Source: Opeltia flavorubescens (taxonomy: Eukaryota; Ascomycota; Lecanoromycetes; Teloschistales; Teloschistaceae). Taken from it: a stretch of DNA of 64,000 bases. The notes under the pieces are model-generated. The model was given only the letters and a program-made list of their open reading frames with translations. It was not told where the DNA came from and made no database searches. Of this stretch, positions 11,647 to 22,447 are shown piece by piece; positions within the stretch are counted from its first letter, which is position 1; each line of letters begins with the position of its first letter. The position numbers were made by a program, and so were the translations under genes. The stretch covers positions 186,001 to 250,000 of the forward strand of contig AUPK01000175.1 in assembly GCA_000442125.1 (NCBI GenBank). The letters are read 5' to 3'.

Positions 11647-12757
11647 ATGGCACCTCAAACCCCGCAACCATCGTTTGACTACGACAAATCTCCCGATTTC
11701 AGCCTATGGACCTTGGCCAAATGCCAAAAGGCATACCACCCACGAAACCACGGACATATTCGGCGGCTATTCGAAAGAGCGCGTCAAATAGTCGAACAAC
11801 ATGACCTCTCGTCGCAGCAACAAAATGGTTCCAAAGAACAGCTAAAATTGAAGCGGAACCGCTGGGCTCGAAAGCTTTCCGAGGAATTTGGAGACATTAT
11901 TCAGATCAAGGGCCACAAGGATTTTGCCTTCTGGCTCTGTCGCGGGGTTCTAGTCTATCAGGCTCCCTATGCAAACTTGCAGGCCATCAAGGACGGCTCG
12001 AAAGGAAAAGCTAAATCTTCCTCGTCAACAGCAGTGGCCGTACTTCTAGAGAAACCTCTATCTCAGACACCGGCTGCTTCCGCTCAGAATCCCCTTCTGC
12101 CAAATGAGCTCTCAAGAGATGACAACGCTCAAGCACCTACAGAGAGAGGCTCACGGGATCATCCCATTGAGATCGATCGCCCTGCAAAAAAAGAGTTGGA
12201 AGTCTCACAAACGGCGATTCGGCCCCAAGCAGTATATCCCGATGAGCGATTTGATTTCCACATCGTATGCAAAAGAACGGCAGGACAAACGACGGATAAA
12301 TATTTGATCCCAGCCGACGATATTGGCAGACACGATACAAAGGGCTTACCGGTCAAGGGTTTGGACTACACCAAGCTATGCGCTTGCCTTCAGCAATGCT
12401 TCAAGCTCGGCAGAGGAGCGAAGCTCAAGCTCACGTACCACATGCTTGAATCGGAGGATATCGTGGCGAATATCGAAGATGACGTCCAACTCCAGAACGC
12501 AGTCATGTATTTCACGATGCGAGATCGAAAATACATGATGGTGGAAGTTGAAGGTCAATACGGCACTTTCCCATAACGCTTTGAACTTGAAGCTGATCAA
12601 CGTACCAGTGTTAAATGAAATAGCCCGGCCACCTCCGCCTCGGACAACTGACCAAGTACCCGATCTCGACGCCGTCAGCAGCGATGAGCTGGGACACTGT
12701 CAACCCATTCGGCGCAAGCGGGGGCGACCGACGGCCTCATTGGGCAAACCGATTTGA
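11647..12757 (+). CDS. Unknown protein with PB1-like C-terminal region and basic AT-hook-like tail
   Basis: Exons 11647-12553 and 12609-12757 give 351 residues. The N-terminal 110 residues contain an aromatic helical segment (SLWTLAKCQKAYHP) and LCRGVLVYQAPY. A polar linker follows, then a compact region of about residues 205-300 (FDFHIVCK, LIPADDI, AKLKLTYH, DDVQLQNAVMYF, YMMVEVE) that looks like a PB1 or ubiquitin-fold domain. The tail carries SSDELG and RRKRGRP, an AT-hook-like basic motif. The second exon uses a weak donor (GTCAAT). It is supported because the decayed paralogue at 16476-17600 has the same intron at the same place and phase, followed by the same SSDELG plus RKR tail. Without splicing the frame stops at 12576. 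I do not recognise the family. The AT hook suggests a nuclear role, which is inference. Confidence 0.72.
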
Positions 12758-14044
12758 AGGATGCGGCATGTAATAAATGGTTGAACCCAACGGCTACGGA
12801 CATCCCTTCTTCCACTGCTCAGTTTGTATGGTCCAGGCTCTACTGTTCCCCACAAAGTAACTCTATTCCACCGCTCATTTCATGCAACACTTCTATGGCC
12901 CTGACTTGTTTGATCGCCCTTGCTGTTTCTATCATGTTATATCTCCACTATTGTCTTCGGAGCTTGGAAAGTCCTTGGCCATTCTTCAGCGTGCTATATA
13001 ACCCACTTAGGAACGTTCAGAAACGGATAGATGTTTTATGTATTTGTTCTTACCGAGATGTGATAAATATATATATAGAAACAACTCAGCCTTAACTATA
13101 TCTTGTAGTAGTGACTTCTCCAACTGTATTCCCACGTCGTAGATATATTAATCAAATTTCCCCACGCTTTCATCTCCATCCACTACACCTGCTACAGCTA
13201 TCCATCTTCCCAGACTGGGAATCACTTGAGCAGAATTTTGCACTACTACCTATATCTTCGCGTCTTAGCACAATATTATGAATAAGTTGTCTAGGTGCAG
13301 CGAGGAAAGATGATTGTTTATATTTGCCTGGTTTTCAAATTTAATATATAACTAGTCTGCGGATTGATCCTGCCAAGTGATAAAGTTTATACGAAGAGGA
13401 ACCCTGTGGATGGTCTACATGGTGGATATATAAAGCAGATGATGTAGATTGTATCAAAGCCTATAAGGCTACGGCGAAAGGTATACAGAAGAGATAGGAA
13501 TCAGGGTGGGCTGAGTACCAATGTGAAGGATTGGAGTTGAAGGCAGGGATCTTTTATGATATGATAGGTTCGTGAGAATGGGGATGGTGATTTTATTTGT
13601 TCCTATTTCTTTAAGTAGAAGTGGACTGTTCTTTCTGCTGAAGGCGGTGTTTCGATATGTAACAAGCAATTAGGTAGGGTGGAGAATGTGTTGACGCGAG
13701 ACACGAACGAGGAAAGAATGGGGAGAATATAGTTACATTCGTTGATGGGGTAAGAGCATGAAAGTTTATCATTTGGTTGTCCTCTAGATGATTTTGTTGA
13801 ATAAATATTACAATCAAGGTCTATTGATTAGTCGGTGGTAGAATGTTCACGAACGGATTAAGGTGAGACTCAAACTACTTTCAAATTTTGTGGGTGGAGA
13901 TTTATCGGTCCCTGGCGAGTTTTGAACGTAAGTCGGGCAATATAATGTGAAAGCTTAAGACCCTGCGTATTTTCCAGAATCATAGTCACCCCGTGAAACT
14001 GTCAAGCTGGTTTCCCGATTATACGAAACAACAGTTTGTGCACC
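12758..14044. other. AT-rich intergenic region
   Basis: Stretches around 13060-13350 and 13560-13850 are AT-rich with many stops in all frames. It contains the 3' flanks of two convergent genes. No gene or repeat is seen. Confidence 0.45.
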
Positions 14045-15664
14045 CTAATAGAGACTATCGAATAGACAAAGGCAGGCGTATCTATACCGGGAGTCCCCAT
14101 ACATGTAGCTCTGCATCACTTGCTCACAGCCGCTTCTAGCGAAAAGTTCCCCAGCCGTTTCCCCGTTGCGATTCCTCATCCTCAAATCCGCCCCCCTTTC
14201 AATAAGCAACCCCGGCCAATCGAAATGTCCGGATGTGATGGGCCTTGCTCGGTGACCGAAGCCAGACAAGACATGTAAGGCCGTCTCACCTTTTTTGTTC
14301 ACCGTATTCACGGAGTCTATTTTTTCGCTTGAGATGAGATTGAGAGATGTGATGAGGGAGGATAGATCGTCGACGTAGCGGAAACCGGAGAATTCTGCGC
14401 AGAGTGTGCTCAAGGGGGTGTTTCCGCTGCTGTTCTTGGTCGAGGGGTCGGCGCCGGCGTGGAGGAGGATGTGGACGATGGAGGGGGTGGTCCAGTAGGC
14501 GAAGTGTACTGGGGGGTTTGGGTTCGGGCTTAGCTTTGGAATTCCTTCTGGTGTTTAGGATGATAATGGGGATGATAAGGAGGAAGAGGATGAGAAGGAC
14601 TAATGTGCTGACTTACGAGCCGTGTTTCCATCCAAATCTTGGTGCCTGATCGAAGCTCCTCTTTCTAGCAGCATGCTAACCATGTTTGCGTCCGCTCGAC
14701 TACTGCTTAGTCGATTATCACCTCGGCAGGCTGCGGTTAGTGGAGTTCCCCCGCGAAAAAATTTATCTGAGCTGAAATTTATGTCGTAGCCGTGATCTAG
14801 GAGGCAACTAACAACGTCTGTATGGCCGGCAGCAGCGCCACGAACCAAGGCCGTTTGGTCACTCTGGATATCCGCTTTGTCGGCATACATAAGTAGTAGT
14901 TCGAGTGTCTGCAGGTTGCCGGCACACGCTGCTGTTGTGATGCCTGTGGAGTTATCTAGTAAGGGCTTGGGGATAGATTTAGTGGCAAGTCTTAGTAGGA
15001 ACGCAATTACGTTGTAATCATCCGTCTTCTCCAGAATATCAAAGGGAAGATACGCGCCTCGATCGACCAAGAGTTGGATAAGCTCGATGCTCTTCAAAGC
15101 CGTTGCGGTATGGATCTGTGAATATAGTGTAGGCATCAGTCGCACATCTACGACCAAAAAGGAGATTGATCTAGACCTTACTAGCTTCTTATCCCATGGT
15201 GAATTCAGCGATTCATTCACATCAGCTCCTGCATCCAATAATAGCTCCAGCGTTGCGATCGCTTGTGGAGTGACCCTTTCTTTTTCCTGGAGTACGGCGT
15301 AGAGCGCTTGGAGTATATCGTCCTCCCAAGATATGCCTCGGAATTGTGGCTGCGGCTCTTCTCTGAAACCAGTGTCTAGCAAGACTTTTACGGTTGGTGC
15401 ATGTTCGCCCGACGCTGCTGCCATCAATGTCGATTGACCTTCGCTGCTCCGAAGACTTATATCTGCACCATGCTTGATAAGTAGTTGAACTGCGTTTGTG
15501 TGTCCATTGCTGGCTGCTATCTGAAGAGCTGTGCGATGACCCTTGTCGTCTGGGTATTCGTCGTTACTGTCGAAGTATCGCGCGTTGATATCGATGGTGG
15601 AGCTGGTCAACAATTGCCTCAAGAGACCGACATTGCCGTGGCTGGCGGCTTCGGACAACTCCAT
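14045..15664 (-). CDS. Ankyrin-repeat protein
   Basis: Three exons (15664-15182, 15115-14617, 14547-14045) join in phase to 494 residues. The 66-base first intron has no in-frame stop, so an unspliced form would also read through. At least seven ankyrin repeats are visible, with TALQIAASNGHTNAVQLLIKHGAD, TLELLLDAGADV, TALVRGAAAGHTDVVSCLLDHGYD, TPLTAACRG and TALHVLSGFG as clear cores, running from the first residues to the C-terminus. There is no NACHT, zinc-finger or membrane segment, so it is repeat-only. Such proteins are protein-binding scaffolds and the partner is unknown. It lies between the two members of the unknown paralogue pair. Confidence 0.88.
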
Positions 15665-16475
15665 GATATCTGCATTAATCAGAATATTTCAAGCTTTGTC
15701 AACTCCTTCACTGGTGACCCTAAACAGCGCCCTCAAGTCAAATTTAGTGTGCGAATAGACATCTGCTGCCATTCCATTTCTCCGTAGGAAATACACGTAG
15801 AATATCGCGTATCAATTTGTAAAATCCAGGAAGAAATGGATGGTAAGCATTATAGGCACATGGACCTGGTGTAACATGTTTTATGGAAATAATGTGATCG
15901 CAGACGTAGGATCTTGAAGGATCGGAATTCATGCACGTCACCCCGCATAATATCGGATGTACTGAAGCGAAGCAGCTAACGCAGACTAAACATCTATTTT
16001 TAATGAAGACATTTCTGAAACTTGGAGGCAATGAAGCCTGAAGGCAGAAAATTTACTGTGGCACAAGCTTCGACTAAGAAGTGGCTGGCAGTGAGAGCCT
16101 TCCACGGCTAGTACATTGTCGTTCAAAGAGGACGCTTGATCGTTTGAATCCATATGAGGCCCTTACGACCTAGATGCACTATCCACATGATAGGAAACCC
16201 TTTGTAAGCGCCCCTTCACTGACTATCATGCGCATATAGGATGCTCCATGAGGCCACTGATTCTCAGAGTGTCTGCTCCAAATCCGTCGTCCTAGCCACA
16301 ACAGTACGACTGCAAAGACGATGTAGGTAATGACGTTCATTTTCCTTCTCGACATAAGCTTTGTTTGATGTAAACAGCGGCGCAGAAGGTCTCCCCGAGA
16401 TAGCATAGACGTAGGCTGAACATAGTCAGTTGCTGTTCCAAAGAGCAAGATCGAAGAGAGTACGAACCAAATCAA
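15665..16475. other. Intergenic region, no supported gene
   Basis: It lies between the ankyrin gene start and the end of the decayed paralogue. A minus-strand frame at about 16352-16179 encodes a possible single membrane helix (VITYIVFAVVLLWLG), but it has no ATG at its opening and no other support. Confidence 0.4.
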
Positions 16476-17600
16476 TCAGTATCCCGGGCCTCCATCATTT
16501 AATCGCTGTCTTTTGCGACTCGGTCCCAACTCATCACTACTCCCGCCGTCAAGACTAGGCGCCCCGCCCCCATAGTCCGGCGGGAACTGTGAAACCTCTG
16601 TATTCACTGTTCGTACAAGCATCAGCCAACCATCTTTACGTAGTCAGAGAAGCAAGCTGCAAACCTTGGACGTCTAGAATTATCTGTGTTCGTCCCTTCT
16701 TACAATAGTGCTTGACTGCGCTCCGCAGTCCCATATCATTTTCTATATCCACCCGCTGAGGGTCAATTGGGTCCAGGGTCTGGTATGTGAAAGAGTATTT
16801 GATTACTCGGTTGAGTTTAAGTCCGCCTCTAAGGCAGGTCAGCAGCCTTCTATGACTGAGTTGGTTTAACGGGGCACCGCCGGCGAGGCTGTTTTCGGTG
16901 ATGTCGTCGATTGGTATCAAACAGGTTTTAACCCCCGCGCCTGTGGGTAACTGCAGATGATGTCGAAGTCGACTTCTTCATCGTTGAATCGAGACTTTGC
17001 TCCTGCAGGCATTGGAGGAGTTCGCCCCGAAGAGTTGTTTCGTCCTTCTTCGAGCTCAGGATCGACCTTGATAGGCCTATTGCGGGAACCCAATACTGCG
17101 GCGTTTCCACTGTTGAACCGATCCATGGGTCTATCGGAAGGAGGAGGTTGCTGACTTGGAAGTGGAAGCTAAGTTGAAGGCGGAGGCTGCGTTGAAGGCG
17201 GATGTTGAGTCGAAGGCGGATGTTGAGTCGAAGGCGGATGTTAAGTCGAAGGCGGATGTTGAGTCGAAGGTGGATGTTGAGTTGAAAGAGGATGCTGACT
17301 CAGAGGAGGATGCTGATTCTAAGGCAGAGGTGCGTGACCTATTGGATGAGGAATACTTTGGTTCGACCGTAGATTTTGGTGACGCGAATTGCGGTTCAGA
17401 GTCGGCGGCATCGGAGCTGGCGGCGGGGGAACAATTACAGCCGATAATCTTGAAGTAAGATTTCCCGTACCTTGGCTCGGAGTATTTGCAATTCGCTGGA
17501 AAGACCGATAGTTTGCTTGGTATACTAGAATACCACGGCAGAGTCGGCTTGCGAATCCTGGGTAACCGCGAATGCGGATTGTGTCCTTGAACTCCAGAGC
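16476..17600 (-). pseudogene. Decayed paralogue of the unknown gene at 11647-12757
   Basis: Read on the minus strand, this stretch matches the intact gene block by block. EFKDTIRIRGYPGF and LCRGILVYQANY pair with EEFGDIIQIKGHKDF and LCRGVLVYQAPY. GSRNRPIKVD pairs with GSRDHPIEID. VDFDIIC pairs with FDFHIVC, and LIPIDDI with LIPADDI. A final exon (16606-16476) carries SSDELG and RKRQR. The intron at 16607-16664 is at the same position and phase. The copy is broken by three in-frame stops in the proline/glutamine-rich middle and by one single-base frameshift between about 16920 and 16965. The region equivalent to the first 80 residues shows stops too. The three stops are TAG or TAA where the repeat or context would have CAG or CAA, so they look like C-to-T changes. 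The intact copy lies 4 kb away on the other strand. Confidence 0.75.
17172..17320. repeat. 18-bp tandem repeat (minus-strand QHPPST hexapeptide units)
   Basis: About seven to eight imperfect copies of an 18-base unit (plus strand gttgagtcgaaggcggat) lie inside the decayed paralogue. In the minus frame that continues the gene they encode repeats of Q-H-P-P-S-T. In one unit the CAA codon has become TAA. The plus strand also reads open as alternating A-D-V-E-S-K, which is a shadow of the repeat. Confidence 0.85.
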
Positions 17601-18350
17601 GAGTATTTAAGCCTAAAGATCTCGTCGTGATTTTAGCTCATCATTGTCCTCATATTGCTTAGATGTGAGTCTATGTTCTTATACTAGCTATAATACACGA
17701 TTGAATAGGCGTTGTATATCTCGATGATACCGAGGCTCGTAGGCTGACTAGTATATAGCAATAGTCCATATTCCGTTGCGGGGATAAGTGGAGTATTTAA
17801 AAGTTTGTAATGGTTCTTAGGTCGGCATATTCTGGGGAACAGTGAAGAGAATATGATGGAGGATGTATCAACAATGGTGAACAGGTCTGTAAGTCAAAAA
17901 CCAACTGAATTGTCGCTGATACGCTACAATGCAATCGCAATGAACGTAGTCGGTAAGGTAGTGAAACTGCAGGTAAGTGTGTAGAGGAAGGTTTGAAAGA
18001 CGAGGAAGGAGAGAGGAGGAAGAGAAAATTAATATCAAATTGTACACGTGTGCGTGAAGGACTTCTTTGATTAGATTCAACAAAGTTTATTGATTGTAAT
18101 CTTTACCAATCTCCACAGCATTAATAGGCCATATCAATGGGCATTATCACAGCAGTCGATCTTCCATCATTCCAAGTTGCGGTGATCAAAACGATGGCCA
18201 TGTGACTTCAAGGATTTTGTGCCTATCACTGTTATTACATGATGACTGAGAAGCTACCAATGGTCAGTCTATAATGATGAACGCCGTCGTTTTTGAGTCC
18301 ACCGCTCCCCATCCAGCCATATCTCATTCCATTTCATGCACTGTCATTCG
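17601..18350. other. Intergenic, AT-rich
   Basis: No gene is supported. It is the shared region between the decayed paralogue's 5' side and the 3' end of the 980-residue gene. Confidence 0.4.
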
Positions 18351-21293
18351 TCATGAATTATCATCCTCATCGTCGAAGGAGGAATCGTAACCTTCGAAGC
18401 CCGGTATCTCCTTCGGCTCCGCAGCTCGGAGTCTATCTACCGCCGAAATCAAGACCCCTTCAATGACCTTTCTGTCTTCTTTGTCCGTGACCGTGTATAC
18501 TTTCTTTGGATCCGTCTCCGTCAACGTCGCGTCTTGCGCATCCCACTTGAAAAGTCTGACTTCCAACCCAACAACCAGGATGACTTCCGGATTCGCCGCA
18601 CCGAACAATGGTTTCACCTTCCTCTTCTCGACATACATGGATTTGTCCTCTTGAGGCAGCAGATCCTTGATTTCGCTGATGAGCTGATCCCAGAGATCAT
18701 CCCAGTAGCGGCTCGCTCTCCTCATACGCAGGAATAGATAGCGTGACCAACCTTTGTGGTAGTATTCATCCGAGTGGATGACCAATTGCTTAGTGTTTGC
18801 AGGCAGTAGCCAGTCGTTAAGCCAGTCGGTATCTTCCTTGAGCACGGACTCCCCAAACCCACGCACAAGATCCCGGAACATGATTGCCGCGACTCTCTGC
18901 CAATATTCCTTGAGCGTCTTGATATCGCAGCGAGTCATAATGTCGTATCGCCCTTCAGCTTTGTCCCATGGATTATCTTCACGCTCCTTTCTTTCCTCAC
19001 GAGACCATTGTTGCAAGCGGTCATCATCATCCCGCGATTCTCGTTTTTCAGAGTTAAATGGAGCAGGCATGTTGAGATTCCGGACGGAGATCAGTGCTCC
19101 TGGCGAGAACGATCTGCGGTTCCATTCGTTTCCCGCGACGATGTAGTAGAGATCAGCATCCCAATGGAAACCGAGCTTGTGGACCACAATTTCGAATGTC
19201 TCACCTGTCGATATTTCGGCCAGGAATGGCATTTGACGTTCTGACTTTTCTTTGCTATCCGTGGCGCGTAGAGGCTGAAGGAGCTTTACTCCATCTAGCA
19301 AGACGGGTCGTTTGAGGCAAATACGCCGGAAGTCCCGAGATACTTTTAGGCAAGCGTGGTGGGTTTTCACGTCAAATATACAATCTAGAATCATTTCGAT
19401 GATCTCGATAGGTAGATTGTACCCTCCCGTGTTCATTGGCTTCAAGGATTCTAGAGCCGTAGCGTCGAAGAAAGCGATCAACGATGAGAAGGTAATCCCA
19501 GCTTGCCAGGTTTCCTCTGTGGTTTCGGTATCGTCTTCTGCTACTCCACTGGCCCCCTCCGCAACCTCGATCTCTCCCTTGTAATCCCCATCAGCGCTGA
19601 ACTCCTCCTCGCCTTCCTTTTCAGCGATATTATCACTGGTACTCGCAGCCTCATCAACCGATCCCCCACAAGTAGTGCTTTCAGCCTGGTTATACCGCTC
19701 GGGCGCCACAGCGTGATCTTCATTCTTTGCAGATCCAATCGCTGCATCATTGTGACTATCAGCTGCATCGAGATCGCTCCACGACGCTTCTTTGTCATCC
19801 TCCAAATCCAGAGCAGCGGTCGCCCCACCAGTATCGCTTAGCGCCTTGATTGTATCTTCCGACTCTCCATCGATACGGGAGTCATTTTCAGACTCTGACG
19901 GGTTTTCAATTTGCGAACTGCCGGGTTCGCCATTATTACCCGATTCTTCAGCGTCCTTGGCTAAATCTTTAGCAGCCTTTCGGGCAGCGTGTCGCTTTGC
20001 TTTTCGCCTTGCCTTTCGTTCCTTGATTGCTGCCTGTTTCCTGGCTGCTTCCACTTCAGCTTCCTTGTCTGCTTTCTCTCTTCTGACCATTTCTTCGTCG
20101 TAGAAGGTGTCAAGCCAATGGTTTCGATACCGCGATCGGGCGTCCTGGCCAATACTCCCAAATGTGCTGATTAGATGCATTATCGGAGAGTGCTCAACGC
20201 TGCCATCAGGAAAACTTCTGATAAGGACTAGATCGGCGATTGAGATAAGAAGCGCATTGAACGAAGCACGTCCGCAGACGTCGCGACCGTAGCGGACTGT
20301 ATCTGCGATAGCTGATTCCATTCTTCCAGGTTCCTTCAACCGGGGTACAAGACTGACCAATGCTCCATGGAACCAGTACTTTGAAGTTGATGGAGCAGTG
20401 CCCTGAGGTTGATCTGACAGGTGGAATCCATTGCCGACTGAGGTGATGAATTCCCGCTTGTCCGGTGATCCTTCGCCGTGGATGATGACGCTGTAAAGAT
20501 CAGTCCAGTGCGGATCTCGGGTCCGACGCTGATCAATGAGAGAGAGATAGTCCCCACCAGCAGCTATGCACAGGATGAAGAACGCAAGTTCGCGAAAGCA
20601 GAGGTCATCAACGGTCCACGAATTCAAGGTCAGGCGAAGACCGGAGAGCTGGCTGTCTTCGAACACATCAAATATCTTGAAACGTATCGAATCGGATGCG
20701 GTTGAACAACCCGACTTGGGGTTGACCTGCTTTGTAGGGAAAGGTTTCTGACTTCCTTCGTTTGCGGATGATTTCGGGAGATTGACGGTCAGCCTCGCAA
20801 GTGATTTTTCAGGAGCAAGTCGTGGATGCACGAAATGAAGTCCTTCTTCATCTCGACATATGCCCTTGATCCATTCACGATTTCTGGGCACATGTTGCAG
20901 CCAGTAATGAGCGGAGCTATCGATTGAAAAGACTTCCAAGTCAAGGTCGAATGTGTATGTGTATTCTCCTTGCGAAATGAGAAATTGAGGCTTGAATGTA
21001 GGGAACTCCTCAAGTCTTGCGTCAAAGGCCTCGTCTAGAATTTCGACCCGTGATTTATCAGTCTCGATGTTGTTGAGGGATTCTGGTTTGATGGATAGAA
21101 AGGTTTGTAGCAGGGTTTCCCACTTGGTGTAGAGCTCACGCAGCGCTTGCAGCCATTTGTGATATTCGTCTGGGTCGATGGGTATGGTTTCTATCAGTGA
21201 ATCCCCCATACCTTTGAAGTAGCTATCCCAATGATTGTAAAAGCACCAGTAACGACCTCGGAACCTCACGATTCGAAGCCCGTTAGTCCCCAT
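18351..21293 (-). CDS. Large fungal protein with C-terminal F-box-like motif
   Basis: A single uninterrupted frame of 980 residues. The N-terminus (GLRIVRFRGRYWCFYNHWDSY) is a hallmark of a widespread uncharacterised fungal family and is followed by about 380 mostly structured residues. Residues about 405-450 form a highly charged Lys/Arg/Ala helix, probably a coiled coil. Residues about 450-610 are acidic and disordered. Near residue 645 a segment NLPIEIIEMILDCIF followed by LKVSRDFRRICLKR has the pattern of an F-box, which would dock Skp1 in an SCF ubiquitin ligase. A conserved C-terminal region follows to an acidic tail. A role as a substrate adaptor is plausible but unproved. The long intronless frame contrasts with the intron-rich neighbours. 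Confidence 0.8.
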   Translation of the reverse strand: MGTNGLRIVRFRGRYWCFYNHWDSYFKGMGDSLIETIPIDPDEYHKWLQALRELYTKWETLLQTFLSIKPESLNNIETDKSRVEILDEAFDARLEEFPTFKPQFLISQGEYTYTFDLDLEVFSIDSSAHYWLQHVPRNREWIKGICRDEEGLHFVHPRLAPEKSLARLTVNLPKSSANEGSQKPFPTKQVNPKSGCSTASDSIRFKIFDVFEDSQLSGLRLTLNSWTVDDLCFRELAFFILCIAAGGDYLSLIDQRRTRDPHWTDLYSVIIHGEGSPDKREFITSVGNGFHLSDQPQGTAPSTSKYWFHGALVSLVPRLKEPGRMESAIADTVRYGRDVCGRASFNALLISIADLVLIRSFPDGSVEHSPIMHLISTFGSIGQDARSRYRNHWLDTFYDEEMVRREKADKEAEVEAARKQAAIKERKARRKAKRHAARKAAKDLAKDAEESGNNGEPGSSQIENPSESENDSRIDGESEDTIKALSDTGGATAALDLEDDKEASWSDLDAADSHNDAAIGSAKNEDHAVAPERYNQAESTTCGGSVDEAASTSDNIAEKEGEEEFSADGDYKGEIEVAEGASGVAEDDTETTEETWQAGITFSSLIAFFDATALESLKPMNTGGYNLPIEIIEMILDCIFDVKTHHACLKVSRDFRRICLKRPVLLDGVKLLQPLRATDSKEKSERQMPFLAEISTGETFEIVVHKLGFHWDADLYYIVAGNEWNRRSFSPGALISVRNLNMPAPFNSEKRESRDDDDRLQQWSREERKEREDNPWDKAEGRYDIMTRCDIKTLKEYWQRVAAIMFRDLVRGFGESVLKEDTDWLNDWLLPANTKQLVIHSDEYYHKGWSRYLFLRMRRASRYWDDLWDQLISEIKDLLPQEDKSMYVEKRKVKPLFGAANPEVILVVGLEVRLFKWDAQDATLTETDPKKVYTVTDKEDRKVIEGVLISAVDRLRAAEPKEIPGFEGYDSSFDDEDDNS

Positions 21294-21816
21294 GACGGCG
21301 GCCAGACAGTGTCGGGAATGCTGATGATGTGCTCCAAGAGGTGACTTTGAAGATGAACGTAGGCAACGATGGGCTTATTTACGCGCGCGTAGCAATCTTA
21401 TCATGATAAGATTCTTGATAGAACCATCCCACTCTAGCTCTTCCAGTTTGAAGCCCCGCACGAATACCACGCGCAATCATGTGACGTGTTTCTGAGCTCG
21501 TTATGAACCCTAAAATGTCCTAATAGTGAATGGAATGTTGAATGGCGTTCGATCGATCGAGTGAGGCTTTCAAATAGAGTTCACATTATGAGTCCACCAG
21601 GCTATAGTCGTGGGCCTATTTGCGATCACATGTCAAGATGAACTCCCTCGGCCACAAAAAGATTAGCTCTGCCAAGCCGGAAAGAATATGACGTAGACAC
21701 CTTTCATAGTAAATCAAGTTTACCCAAAGACACTTTGCTTAATCTTACATCCTCTCCAGACCTATAGCCTGTCGAAACATCTTCACAATCCAGCGGACAG
21801 ATACCCCACAGCAAGC
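21294..21816. other. Divergent promoter region
   Basis: It separates the 980-residue gene (minus) from the LEA-like gene (plus). No coding frame is supported. A short GATCGATCGA palindrome lies near 21548. Confidence 0.4.
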
Positions 21817-22447
21817 ATGTCGCACCCATCAGAAGACCAGAAGAAGGCCATGTACGAAGGTCTCTCTGCAGAGCAAAAGGAGAAGCAAACCTACACCGAA
21901 TGGGTCAAGGACGCCTACAACAACCAGTACGAGAACTGGATGCCCTGGATCGAAGATAAATACCTCGCCTGGTTCGGCACGGACAACAAGGCTTCCTACG
22001 CAACCAAAGTACTTACCCTGCCCTCCCACTCCGCCCCACCTTCCTTCCCTGCCCCACCCTCCCTTAAGGTGGCCTCCACTAACAACTTCTCCCACACAGG
22101 ACACCCTCGACAAATCCAAAATCACCGGCATCTCGCAAGTCGACAAGCTCCAAGACGGCGTGAACAACCTCGTTGGTGACCAAGTTGGCAAAGACGGTAT
22201 TCTAGCACCGGTGGGTAACATGGCGTCGAAGGAAGGCATCAATCGGGCTGAAAGAGGAGGGAAGGATGAGAGTGGTTCTTATGGTGGACCGGCGTCTTCG
22301 GTCACGGATCCGATGGTGAAGAATACAAAGGGCGCTGGGGAGGGATTGGCGGGAGGTGCACAGTCGGCTGGTGGGGCTGTTACGGACGGTGTGAAGGGGG
22401 CAGGTGGATATCTTGGGGGGATGTTTGGGGGTGGGAAGAAGGAGTAG
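21817..22447 (+). CDS. Small glycine-rich LEA-like conserved ascomycete protein
   Basis: Two exons (21817-22008, 22100-22447) join in phase to 179 residues. The N-terminal half has the conserved stretch YTEWVKDAYNNQYENWMPWI, and the splice junction makes ATK-DTLDKSKITGISQVDKL. The C-terminal half is low-complexity Gly/Ala/Lys with repeated GAGE, GGAQSAGGAV and GAGGYLGG segments, reminiscent of late-embryogenesis-abundant and CsbD-type hydrophilic stress proteins. No signal peptide or membrane helix is visible. Orthologues are widespread in Pezizomycotina but unnamed. A role in desiccation or osmotic stress is inferred from composition only. Confidence 0.85.

Noticed and set aside
16179-16475. 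Small single-helix membrane protein on the minus strand
   Set aside because: The frame does not open with ATG and directly abuts the terminal exon of the decayed paralogue; a hydrophobic stretch alone is weak evidence.
17156-17458. Plus-strand frame of Lys/Glu/Ala/Asp repeats
   Set aside because: It is the antisense shadow of the 18-bp repeat inside the minus-strand decayed paralogue, whose flanks match a real gene.
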